Below, one piece after another: positions 1 through 4,954 of a stretch of 5,740 nucleotides of DNA. The position numbers and the translations under genes were made by a program. A model generated the notes under the pieces. That model did no database searches, was not told the DNA's origin, and saw only the letters and a program-made list of their open reading frames with translations. Position 1 is the first letter of the stretch. Every line of letters starts with the position of its first letter. Source of the DNA: Acidobacteriota bacterium. Lineage in GTDB: Bacteria > Acidobacteriota > Terriglobia > UBA7540. The stretch lies in contig PLWR01000332.1 in the NCBI GenBank assembly GCA_003165615.1, positions 1 through 5,740 on the forward strand, given 5' to 3'.

Positions 1-291
1 TTCCCCATTCCCGCGGAGTTGAAGCCTGTTTCCGTGACCAATTACCGGCCGCGCGTCTCATCGGGACTTGATTTGCAGGTTCTCCTTCCCATCGTCAACG
101 CTCCGATCCATATCTTTTATGGGTACAATATCCTGCGGGTGAACAATGTGATCACGCCACCGCAGACTTTGCCCCCCGAATCACTGTTTCCGAATGAGGC
201 AACTTACCTCGACGCCTTACGGAATTTTGTTCCTTTCCGCCTGAAGGAGCGCTCCGGCCGTCTCGGATTTACCGTGCAGCGCACATTCTAG
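1..291 (+). CDS. bamA: BamA/Omp85-family outer-membrane assembly protein, C-terminal end (partial)
   Basis: Frame 1 is open from the left edge to the TAG at 289-291, giving the last 96 residues of a protein whose start lies outside the window. BamA is the outer-membrane beta-barrel that folds and inserts other barrel proteins. The visible part reads as the last barrel strands: a GLDLQVLLPIVNAPIHIFYGYN stretch in two pieces (GLDLQVLLPIVNAP, then IHIFYGYN) near residues 21-42, typical of the penultimate strands of Omp85 proteins, followed by a loop. It ends in LGFTVQRTF, with a terminal Phe and alternating hydrophobic residues, as expected for an outer-membrane beta-signal. The next two genes encode Skp/OmpH chaperones, the classic downstream neighbour of bamA, which supports BamA over other Omp85 members such as TamA. 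The family call rests on the C-terminus and context only; no POTRA domain is visible. Confidence 0.78.
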   Translation, partial: FPIPAELKPVSVTNYRPRVSSGLDLQVLLPIVNAPIHIFYGYNILRVNNVITPPQTLPPESLFPNEATYLDALRNFVPFRLKERSGRLGFTVQRTF

Positions 292-343
292 GAAAGAGGG
301 AAATGATTTAGAATGATGGTTTGATTTGGCAATGTTGATTTCT

Positions 344-348
344 GGAGG
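344..348 (+). promoter_or_regulatory. Shine-Dalgarno of first skp/ompH gene
   Basis: GGAGG lies seven bases before the ATG at 356 and fixes that start. The nearest alternative ATG, at 352 in another frame, would give only a short out-of-frame product. Confidence 0.8.
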
Positions 349-355
349 ATATTGA

Positions 356-919
356 ATGAAGAATCGTTTGACCACTTTTATCTTATTCCTGGCTATCATG
401 GCTGTCCCGCTGGCTGCGCACGCCCAGGGCAAGATCGGCGTCATCAACTTCAGTGCCGCGATTGGCAGTACCGCGGAGGGAAAGAAGTCGATGGCGGACT
501 TGCAAAAGAAATATCTGCCACGCCGGCAGGAACTGGACCGATTGCAACAGGAAATCCAGGGTATTCAGGATCAATTGAACAAGCAATCGACCACGATGAG
601 CGACGATGAACAGCACCGATTGTCACGGGAGCTGGAGGAGAAACAGAAGCTCTTGAAGCGCTCCGGCGACGACGCGCAGAGTGATTATAACGCCGACACC
701 GAAGAATCCGTCCGCCAGATCGGCCGCAAGATGGTTCGAATTATCGGTGAATATGCGGCACAAAACGGCTTTGTCCTGATTATCGATGACGCCCAGATCC
801 CCATTTACTACGCCGCCAAGGACCTTGATATTTCGGCGGAAATGGTGAAACGCTACGACGCTGCGAACCCGGTTTCAGACGCAGGCGCAGCTCCCAAACC
901 CGCGGCGCCAAAACCCTAG
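356..919 (+). CDS. skp: Skp/OmpH-family periplasmic chaperone (first of two tandem copies)
   Basis: The gene encodes 187 residues. Skp/OmpH proteins are periplasmic holdases that trimerise into a jellyfish-like cage and carry unfolded outer-membrane proteins from Sec to the BAM complex. Residues 1-23 form a Sec signal peptide: MKNR basic start, a hydrophobic core, and AHA before the likely cleavage at Q24. The mature part begins with KIGVIN, the first beta-strand of the OmpH core. A long charged heptad-like coiled coil follows (about 45-125, rich in Q, E, K, R and L), then a return strand (FVLIIDDAQIPIYYA, about 139-153) and a conserved KRYDAANP near 165-172. A short Ala/Pro/Lys tail ends the protein. 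It sits 64 bp after the bamA stop with its own good ribosome site, so it is probably co-transcribed with bamA. The core is about 64% identical by eye to the next gene, indicating a local duplication. Confidence 0.9.
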   Translation: MKNRLTTFILFLAIMAVPLAAHAQGKIGVINFSAAIGSTAEGKKSMADLQKKYLPRRQELDRLQQEIQGIQDQLNKQSTTMSDDEQHRLSRELEEKQKLLKRSGDDAQSDYNADTEESVRQIGRKMVRIIGEYAAQNGFVLIIDDAQIPIYYAAKDLDISAEMVKRYDAANPVSDAGAAPKPAAPKP

Positions 920-954
920 GAAGTTCTGCCGCACCAGGCAGGGATATCGGCGGC

Positions 955-986
955 CCTTCTCACTCTGATGAAGAAAAATGAGAAGG
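955..986 (+). other. Intercistronic hairpin between the two skp copies
   Basis: CCTTCTCA (955-962) and TGAGAAGG (979-986) form a perfect 8-bp stem around a 16-nt A-rich loop. No T-run follows, so it does not look like a finished intrinsic terminator. It could be an mRNA-processing or stability element that sets different levels for the two chaperones. The rest of the 144-bp gap shows no convincing gene. Confidence 0.4.
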
Positions 987-1052
987 CATCGCATCCCCCG
1001 GATGTGGTTATTAGTTTAGTGAACGAATTTGAATCGACACTTTAGAAATTTG

Positions 1053-1058
1053 AAGGAG
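1053..1058 (+). promoter_or_regulatory. Shine-Dalgarno of second skp/ompH gene
   Basis: AAGGAG sits five bases before the ATG at 1064. The same MKNRL start is used by the upstream paralogue, which supports this initiation codon. Confidence 0.8.
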
Positions 1059-1063
1059 TTGGA

Positions 1064-1687
1064 ATGAAGAACCGATTGATCGTACTTATTGCACTGCTGG
1101 CGGTAGGGGCAGCTTCTGTCTCTCTATACGCCCAGAGTGCCCCTGCTGCCCAAAATAAAATTGGGGTAATCAATATCCAGGCGGCGATCGCCAATACTGG
1201 CGAGGGCAAGAAGGTCATTGCCGATTTGCAGACGAAGTACCTACCCCGCCAGCAGGAACTGCAACGTCTCCAGCAGGAAATTGGCGCCATTCAAGACCAA
1301 TTGGCGAAGGGGCAGTCCACGTTGAGCGAGGAGGAGCAAGGTCGCCTGAATCGTGACGCGGAAGATAAGCAAAAGCGCTTGAAGCGTTCTGCCGAGGATG
1401 CCCAGAACGATTTCAACAGTGACCGCGATGCGGCCATTAACAAAATCGGCCAAAAGATGGTCCGCGTCATCAATGATTATGCCCAGCAAAATGGCTTCTC
1501 GTTGATCCTGGACGACGCCCAGATTCCGATTTACTTCGCCTCCAAGGATATCGAGGTTACCGCAGACATCATCAAGCGTTATGACGCTGCGAATCCGGTG
1601 GCGGATGCCGCGCCGGCGGCCAAGCCTCCTGTCCATGCGGCCACGCCCGCGGCCCATGCGGCCACGGCAACGCCCAAGCCCAAGTAG
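1064..1687 (+). CDS. skp: Skp/OmpH-family periplasmic chaperone (second tandem copy)
   Basis: The gene encodes 207 residues with the same layout as the preceding gene. It has a Sec signal peptide (MKNRL start, hydrophobic core, likely cleavage after YAQSA or close by), a KIGVIN first strand, a long charged coiled coil, the return strand FSLILDDAQIPIYFA, and KRYDAANPV. Between KIGVIN and DAANPV about 95 of 148 positions match the first copy, and the gene order suggests tandem duplication. It differs by an eight-residue insertion after the signal peptide (around SAPAAQN) and by a longer Ala/Pro/His/Lys-rich tail (about 185-207) with an internal HAAT repeat. The predicted role is escort of outer-membrane proteins in the periplasm. 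Having two copies allows mixed or alternative trimers, which is inference. It is the last gene before the strong hairpin at 1733-1752. Confidence 0.9.
   Translation: MKNRLIVLIALLAVGAASVSLYAQSAPAAQNKIGVINIQAAIANTGEGKKVIADLQTKYLPRQQELQRLQQEIGAIQDQLAKGQSTLSEEEQGRLNRDAEDKQKRLKRSAEDAQNDFNSDRDAAINKIGQKMVRVINDYAQQNGFSLILDDAQIPIYFASKDIEVTADIIKRYDAANPVADAAPAAKPPVHAATPAAHAATATPKPK
1633..1666 (+). repeat. Short direct repeat in the skp2 tail
   Basis: The 13-mer CCATGCGGCCACG occurs at 1633-1645 and 1654-1666, 21 bp apart and therefore in frame. It encodes the repeated HAAT in the Ala-rich tail. A seven-codon slippage or duplication event would explain it. Confidence 0.7.
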
Positions 1688-1732
1688 CAATCTCCGCTAC
1701 GAGGCTATTCCGTTGGAATGACTCTTGACGCG

Positions 1733-1765
1733 GCCCCGTGGTGACACGGGGCTGGTGTCTTTGTT
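1733..1765 (+). terminator. Intrinsic terminator of the bamA-skp-skp block
   Basis: GCCCCGTG (1733-1740) and CACGGGGC (1745-1752) make a perfect GC-rich 8-bp stem closed by GTGA, a GNRA-type tetraloop. The T-rich run TGTCTTTGTT follows at 1756-1765. It lies 46 bp after the skp2 stop. The T tract is interrupted, so efficiency is uncertain, but stem, loop and position all fit termination. Confidence 0.72.
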
Positions 1766-1865
1766 CCTCCTCCGGTCAAAACCCGCAGTGAATAACATCC
1801 GCCCCCGTCTTATTCCCAACCCACCACGTTGAAGCTGTGAAGAAATTGATTGAAGAGCGAAACAA

Positions 1866-1948
1866 CTCACGCCAAGACGCAAAGGGTCGCCAGGCAAACC
1901 TGGGAGTTCTTCTTTGCGCTTCTTTGCGTCTTTGCGCCTTGGCGTGAG
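1866..1948. repeat. Palindromic intergenic repeat with CTTTGCG units (repeat A)
   Basis: An 18-nt left arm (1866-1883, starting CTCACGCCAAG) is complementary to 1931-1948 at 17 of 18 positions. The interior has a small hairpin, CCAGG (1890-1894) with CCTGG (1899-1903). The right side has three copies of TCTTTGCG, at 1911, 1921 and 1929, so the left arm can also pair in a shifted register (1875-1884 with 1922-1931). Translations of this DNA give the Arg/Lys-rich peptides (RKDAKKRKE type) familiar as false ORFs in many genomes. Six Ts at 1957-1962 follow the right arm, so it may also stop plus-strand transcripts. It lies between the convergent skp2 and CDF genes. The 1688-2001 gap holds no gene apart from this and the terminator. 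Confidence 0.85.
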
Positions 1949-2001
1949 ATTGTTCATTTTTTCGCAAATTGGTTCCCCTGGGGGCTACGAATTCCCCGTC
2001 C

Positions 2002-3459
2002 TCAAGACTTGCCCAGGGGCTCGGCGTGGATGGTGATTTTGGAGATTTGCGGGAATGCCTGGCGGAACTTGAATTCCACAGTTTCAGTAATGTCGTGAAC
2101 CTTGGCGATGGGCAGGTCGGGCTCCAGCGTGCAATGAAGGCGGACCACGACGTTGCCGCCGACCTGGTGGGCTTCCACGGAGTGGCAATCCAGCACTCCT
2201 GCCGTCTCGCGCGCCAGCTCCCGGAGTTTGCGCTGCACCGCCAACGGGTCGATGGGAGCCTCGTTTCCGGACTCCACTGCTACCAGGAGGGGCTCAAGAT
2301 GCACGTTGACTTCGTTCACTTCCGGTAAGTTGGCTTTGATCTCGCTCTCCAGCAGGGTTGAGCGGTCATGTGCTTCCGCCAACCGCAACTGCGGATCAAC
2401 TTCCAAATCCAGGTGGACGTTGACCCGGCCGTTTACCTCATACGCTCTCACCTCATGCACCAGGAAGTTCCGGCGATGCGCTACGGCGCGGATTTTCGCC
2501 ACCAGGTCGTCGGACGAGGGTTCCTGCGGCGTCGTATGGATGACCACGTCCGCCATGGGAAACAAGCGGTGGACTTCCCCTTCCACGACGTCAGCGACGG
2601 ACTTGGCGTGTTCGAGAGAAATATTGCTGGCCAGCGTGATCCGCAAATCCACGAATAACCGGCTGCCGCTTTCGCGCGTCCGAATGCGGTCAAGGCTGAG
2701 CACGCCGGAGACCCGCGAAACGGTATCCGCGATCAGCGAGCTCGTTCCCGTGGGCGCTGCATCCACCAGCGCGTCCACGGTCCTTTTCCCCAGGCGCAGC
2801 GAGATGTAAACGATGATTCCTGCCACCACCAGTGCTGCGGCCGGGTCAGCGCGTCGCAGCCAATGGAGGTTGCCTTGTCCGGAGACAAACACCAGGACCA
2901 GTCCCAGAATCACCACGGTGGAACTATAAACGTCGGTGGAGAAGTGCAGCGCGTCGGCTTCCAAAGCCTGGCTATTGTATTTGCGCGCCACGCGGAAGAG
3001 CGCTCGCGAGCGAAAGGTGTCAATGGTAATGGAGATGAACATCACTCCAAAGGCCCACAGGGAAGGTTCCACGCGCACATCGCGGAAAAAAAGGCGCCGC
3101 ACTGCTTCCCAGACGATCCACGCGCACGTGACAATGAGCAGGCCGGTCTCAATGAAAGCGGAGAGGTGCTCTACTTTGCCGTGCCCAAACGGGTGCTCGA
3201 CGTCCGCGGGCTTATCCGATACCCGCACCGAAATGTAGGTGATCGTCGCCGCCACCAGGTCCAGGCCGGAGTGCATTGCCTCCGAGAGAATTCCCAGGCT
3301 GCCGGTCCAAATCCCCACCGTCAACTTCAGCGTGGTCAGCAACACCGCCGCGGCGACGGACGTCAAGGCAACAGCCTGCTTCTCCTGGCTGTAGCCGCTC
3401 TGCGTGCTTGTGCCTGGATTGGTGGATTGAGTCATCGGGTCATTTAGCCATCGGGCCAT
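2002..3459 (-). CDS. Cation diffusion facilitator (CDF) metal/proton antiporter with three tandem C-terminal domains
   Basis: The gene encodes 485 residues, against about 300 for a usual CDF protein. CDF proteins export Zn(II) or related divalent metals from the cytosol in exchange for protons. Residues about 28-222 hold six membrane segments. Site A is HxxxD in TM2 (H63, D67) and HxxxD in TM5 (H172, D176), the His-Asp/His-Asp set typical of zinc carriers such as ZitB and ZnTs. The TM2-TM3 loop HPFGHGKVEH carries D86, H89 and H93, matching site B of E. coli FieF/YiiP. After residue 236 come three repeats of the ferredoxin-like cytosolic domain, at about 237-311, 316-390 and 402-481, each ending in a strand with a His before a Pro (H308, H387, H478). 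The start is uncertain: ATG 3459 and ATG 3435 (M9) both lie in a palindromic repeat and neither has a clear Shine-Dalgarno. The gene sits 140 bp after the TPR gene and probably shares its promoter. Metal specificity is inferred from motifs. Confidence 0.9.
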   Translation of the reverse strand: MARWLNDPMTQSTNPGTSTQSGYSQEKQAVALTSVAAAVLLTTLKLTVGIWTGSLGILSEAMHSGLDLVAATITYISVRVSDKPADVEHPFGHGKVEHLSAFIETGLLIVTCAWIVWEAVRRLFFRDVRVEPSLWAFGVMFISITIDTFRSRALFRVARKYNSQALEADALHFSTDVYSSTVVILGLVLVFVSGQGNLHWLRRADPAAALVVAGIIVYISLRLGKRTVDALVDAAPTGTSSLIADTVSRVSGVLSLDRIRTRESGSRLFVDLRITLASNISLEHAKSVADVVEGEVHRLFPMADVVIHTTPQEPSSDDLVAKIRAVAHRRNFLVHEVRAYEVNGRVNVHLDLEVDPQLRLAEAHDRSTLLESEIKANLPEVNEVNVHLEPLLVAVESGNEAPIDPLAVQRKLRELARETAGVLDCHSVEAHQVGGNVVVRLHCTLEPDLPIAKVHDITETVEFKFRQAFPQISKITIHAEPLGKS

Positions 3460-3596
3460 CGGGTCATGGCTGTCCGTGGTCAGTTGTCCGTGGTCCGTTG
3501 CCAGCGATAGGCGGAAATCAAAGGGTCTGAGGCCACTGACGACGGACCACGGACAACGGACACGTCTTAAATGGCCCGATGACCCGATGAATCAAT
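3426..3596. repeat. Large nested palindromic repeat overlapping the CDF start (repeat B)
   Basis: The outer arms 3426-3443 and 3579-3596 are complementary at 17 of 18 positions. The inner arms 3484-3498 and 3542-3556 are a perfect 15-bp match (left arm TTGTCCGTGGTCCGT), and pairing continues imperfectly on both sides. The arms are built from short direct units, ATCGGGTCAT/ATCGGGCCAT and GTCCGTGGTC, with an extra unit in the left arm. The spacer is about 43 bp. The right outer arm ends four bases before the TPR stop codon; the left outer arm lies inside the first codons of the CDF gene. This is intergenic repeat DNA; I see no transposase. Confidence 0.82.
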
Positions 3597-3599
3597 CAG

Positions 3600-3932
3600 T
3601 CAATTCCTTTCCTCGAGGTCTTCCAAGGCAGCGAGGAGTTCTGACCGTGCGTGTTGCTTGCCTTGTTGGCCGGTTACTTCCACCCCCGTGGCCAGCACTT
3701 TGCGAGCCTCATCCATCCGTCCCTGTTTCATCAGGAAGGCGCCGGCCTGATAATAAGTGGCCGAGTACTCGGGATGGTTTTGCAGCAGGTACTCGAAGTG
3801 GGGCCAGGAGGCAGCGGGTTCACTGCTTGCCAATTCCAGCGCCAGTCCATAGTGCGCGAAGGTATTATGGGGATACTGGCGCAGCGCTTCTTCCAGGAAC
3901 TCGCGCCGGGTCATCTCGACTTCCGGAGACAT
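3600..3932 (-). CDS. Small TPR-like protein
   Basis: The gene encodes 110 residues with no signal peptide or membrane segment, so it is probably cytosolic. Two helical-repeat units resembling tetratricopeptide repeats are visible. The first is about 24-56, with the AHYGLALEL helix and an NHPEY turn. The second is about 58-90, with TYYQAGAFLMKQGRMDEARKVL, given here as TYYQAGAFLMKQG and RMDEARKVL, which has the typical G-x-x-x-x-A spacing. TPR units mediate protein-protein contact; no enzymatic motif is seen and the partner is unknown. The ATG at 3932 has GAGGA seven bases upstream (3940-3944), so this start is well supported. It is first in the minus-strand pair with the CDF transporter. The shared strand and lack of a visible terminator suggest co-transcription, but 140 bp of palindromic repeat separates them. 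A functional link to metal transport is speculation. Confidence 0.75.
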   Translation of the reverse strand: MSPEVEMTRREFLEEALRQYPHNTFAHYGLALELASSEPAASWPHFEYLLQNHPEYSATYYQAGAFLMKQGRMDEARKVLATGVEVTGQQGKQHARSELLAALEDLEERN

Positions 3933-3939
3933 ATTCTGG

Positions 3940-3944
3940 TCCTC
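3940..3944 (-). promoter_or_regulatory. Shine-Dalgarno of the TPR gene
   Basis: GAGGA on the minus strand lies seven bases before the ATG at 3932. It separates this real gene from the overlapping plus-strand open frames. Confidence 0.65.
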
Positions 3945-4031
3945 AGTTTAGGTTGAATCCCTGCCCGTGCCCACCATTCCCCAGAGGGTGCCGACCGAAC
4001 GCCACCACAATTCGGCGACGCCAAGCTGTTG

Positions 4032-4123
4032 GGTAGTGTCCTGATTTGCGGCGTAGCGCCGGGCTTTTAGTCCGACAGGTGCTGTCCTAAAGGGCGGCGC
4101 TACATTCAAAATAGGACGCTACC
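4032..4123. repeat. 92-bp palindromic element with GGTAG ends (repeat C)
   Basis: Left arm 4032-4060 and right arm 4096-4123 are near-perfect inverted copies. They share GGTAG, then GTCCT, then TTTG, and finish with an identical GTAGCGCC (4053-4060, paired with 4096-4103). Inside, GGGCTTTTAG and CTAAAGGGC (4061-4070, 4087-4095) extend the stem with bulges. The central loop is about 16 nt. Precise ends with inverted termini suggest a non-autonomous mobile element or REP-like unit. I see no convincing target-site duplication and no transposase. It lies between the minus-strand promoter and the TPR gene, so it would be transcribed in that leader. Confidence 0.82.
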
Positions 4124-4162
4124 ATCTGCTGATTCCGGTTGCAACGTCCCACCGGCTCGCAT

Positions 4163-4191
4163 AGTATAGGCGGACGGACCGGGTAAGGCAA
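4163..4191 (-). promoter_or_regulatory. Sigma-70-like promoter driving the TPR-CDF pair
   Basis: On the minus strand TTGCCT (4186-4191) and TATACT (4163-4168) are separated by exactly 17 bp. Each hexamer differs from the vegetative consensus at one or two positions. Transcription would begin near 4156 and read through the palindrome at 4032-4123 into the TPR gene, a leader of about 225 nt. The spacing makes it the best promoter in the window, but no start site has been measured. Confidence 0.6.
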
Positions 4192-4388
4192 AACCTTTCG
4201 GGCGGACAGCGCCGTGGCGCTCGTGACGAGGGCGGAACAACTGCGATCCGGGTCTGGTTGCGAGACTTTGAACGAGAGCGGGCCTGTCTTGGAAGGAATG
4301 AGAACCTGGGTTCGGCTGTTCTTCCTCTGAGTTCTCCTCGATGCGGCCGGCTGGCGCGCTGCGACATAATGACTGACGCTTGAATAAC
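4192..4388. other. Divergent intergenic stretch without a gene
   Basis: This is the right part of a 456-bp gap (3933-4388) between the divergent TPR and thioesterase genes. It shows small perfect palindromes: AGCGCC-GT-GGCGCT (4208-4221), TCGTGACGA (4221-4229) and GAACCTGGGTTC (4302-4313). The last is flanked by an imperfect AGGAA/TTCCT pair. These could be protein-binding sites or a folded leader. A CATAAT at 4365-4370 is a possible -10 for the thioesterase gene, but I see no matching -35. The open frames here lack a ribosome site and any recognisable protein. Confidence 0.4.
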
Positions 4389-4892
4389 ATGGCGAAACTA
4401 AAAGGGAAATCCGTTGCTGAGTCTGCGGCCGAGACCGTGGAAGTGGTGCTCCCCAACGACGCCAATTCCCTGGGAAACCTGCTGGGCGGCAAGGTGATGC
4501 ACCTCATTGATATTGCCGGCGCGATTTCGGCGCAGCGCCACTCCCGTTCCCAGGTGGTGACGGTGGCGGTGGACAACCTGGATTTCCTTTACCCCATCCG
4601 CGTGGGTGAAAATGTGGCCCTTCGCGCCCACCTGACCCGCGCCTTCCGCACCTCCATGGAAGTGGAAGTTCGAGTCTACCGGGAGGATTACTTGACGGGC
4701 GAGAGGCAGCAGACCAGTTCGGCCTTTGTCACCTATGTAGCCCTTGATGCGCAGGGAAAACCGCTGGAAGTCCCTCGCCTGATTCCTCACACCAAGGAAG
4801 AAAAACGGAGTTATCGTGAGGCGCTGGTGAGGCGCCGGCAACGCCTGGCCCTCGCCGCGCAAGCTCATCGGCGCTACTTTGAAAAGGCTTAG
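4389..4892 (+). CDS. Acyl-CoA thioesterase, hotdog fold (YciA/BACH type)
   Basis: The gene encodes 167 residues from ATG 4389; a TTG at 4380 would add three residues. Such enzymes hydrolyse acyl-CoA to free acid and CoA in the cytosol and tune acyl-CoA pools. The family signature is clear: PNDAN (22-26), then LGNLLGGKVMHLID (28-41). D41 stands where the general-base Asp of YciA-type enzymes falls. VVTVAVDNLDFLYPIRVGE (56-74) and the strand SSAFVTYVALDAQGKPLEVP (110-129) follow. A basic helical tail (about 136-167, with YREALVRRRQRL) ends the protein. It is a single hotdog domain, so hexamer or dimer-of-dimers assembly is expected from the family. No clear Shine-Dalgarno precedes either start, so initiation may be weak or use a short leader. 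The chain length preferred cannot be read from sequence. The Rid gene follows 62 bp downstream on the same strand. Confidence 0.88.
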   Translation: MAKLKGKSVAESAAETVEVVLPNDANSLGNLLGGKVMHLIDIAGAISAQRHSRSQVVTVAVDNLDFLYPIRVGENVALRAHLTRAFRTSMEVEVRVYREDYLTGERQQTSSAFVTYVALDAQGKPLEVPRLIPHTKEEKRSYREALVRRRQRLALAAQAHRRYFEKA

Positions 4893-4942
4893 CAAGCGCA
4901 CGCACCCCGCAGTGATCTCGAGGACGCTGCGCAGTTGAATTC

Positions 4943-4947
4943 GGAGG
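4943..4947 (+). promoter_or_regulatory. Shine-Dalgarno of the Rid-family gene
   Basis: GGAGG is seven bases before the ATG at 4955 and clearly defines that start. Confidence 0.8.
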
Positions 4948-4954
4948 ATTATAG

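Noticed and set aside
303..328. Separate promoter before the first skp gene (TAGAAT at 309-314)
   Set aside because: No acceptable -35 at the right distance; the 64-bp spacing after bamA fits simple co-transcription.
955..986. Hairpin as an intrinsic terminator between the skp copies
   Set aside because: The stem is only moderately GC-rich, the loop is 16 nt and no T-run follows, so termination is not supported.
1241..1690. 149-residue minus-strand open frame
   Set aside because: It is antisense to the well-supported skp2 gene; its Arg/Leu-rich translation mirrors the chaperone's codons and has no ribosome site or known domain.
1697..1967. Minus-strand frames encoding RKDAKKRKE / KAQRRKEAQRR peptides
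   Set aside because: They are translations of palindromic repeat A and the terminator, a familiar source of false small proteins.
2153..3447. Plus-strand frames of 218 and 194 residues
   Set aside because: They are antisense to the CDF gene, which has clear family motifs along its length; the plus-strand products are Ser/Arg/Thr-rich with no domain.
3424..3600. CRISPR-like array from the repeated GTCCGTGGTC / ATCGGGTCAT units
   Set aside because: Units are about 10 bp, irregular and inverted around a centre, without regular spacers; this is a palindromic intergenic repeat.
3476..4036. 186-residue plus-strand frame starting in repeat B
   Set aside because: It begins in repeat DNA and runs antisense over the TPR gene, which has a Shine-Dalgarno and TPR-like spacing; the product is low-complexity Pro/Arg-rich.
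4365..4370. CATAAT as a promoter -10 for the thioesterase gene
   Set aside because: No reasonable -35 is found 15-19 bp upstream and there is no extended -10; left only as a possibility.
4106..4576. Minus-strand frames over the divergent gap and the thioesterase start
   Set aside because: They overlap the thioesterase coding region or repeat C, with no ribosome site and no recognisable protein.
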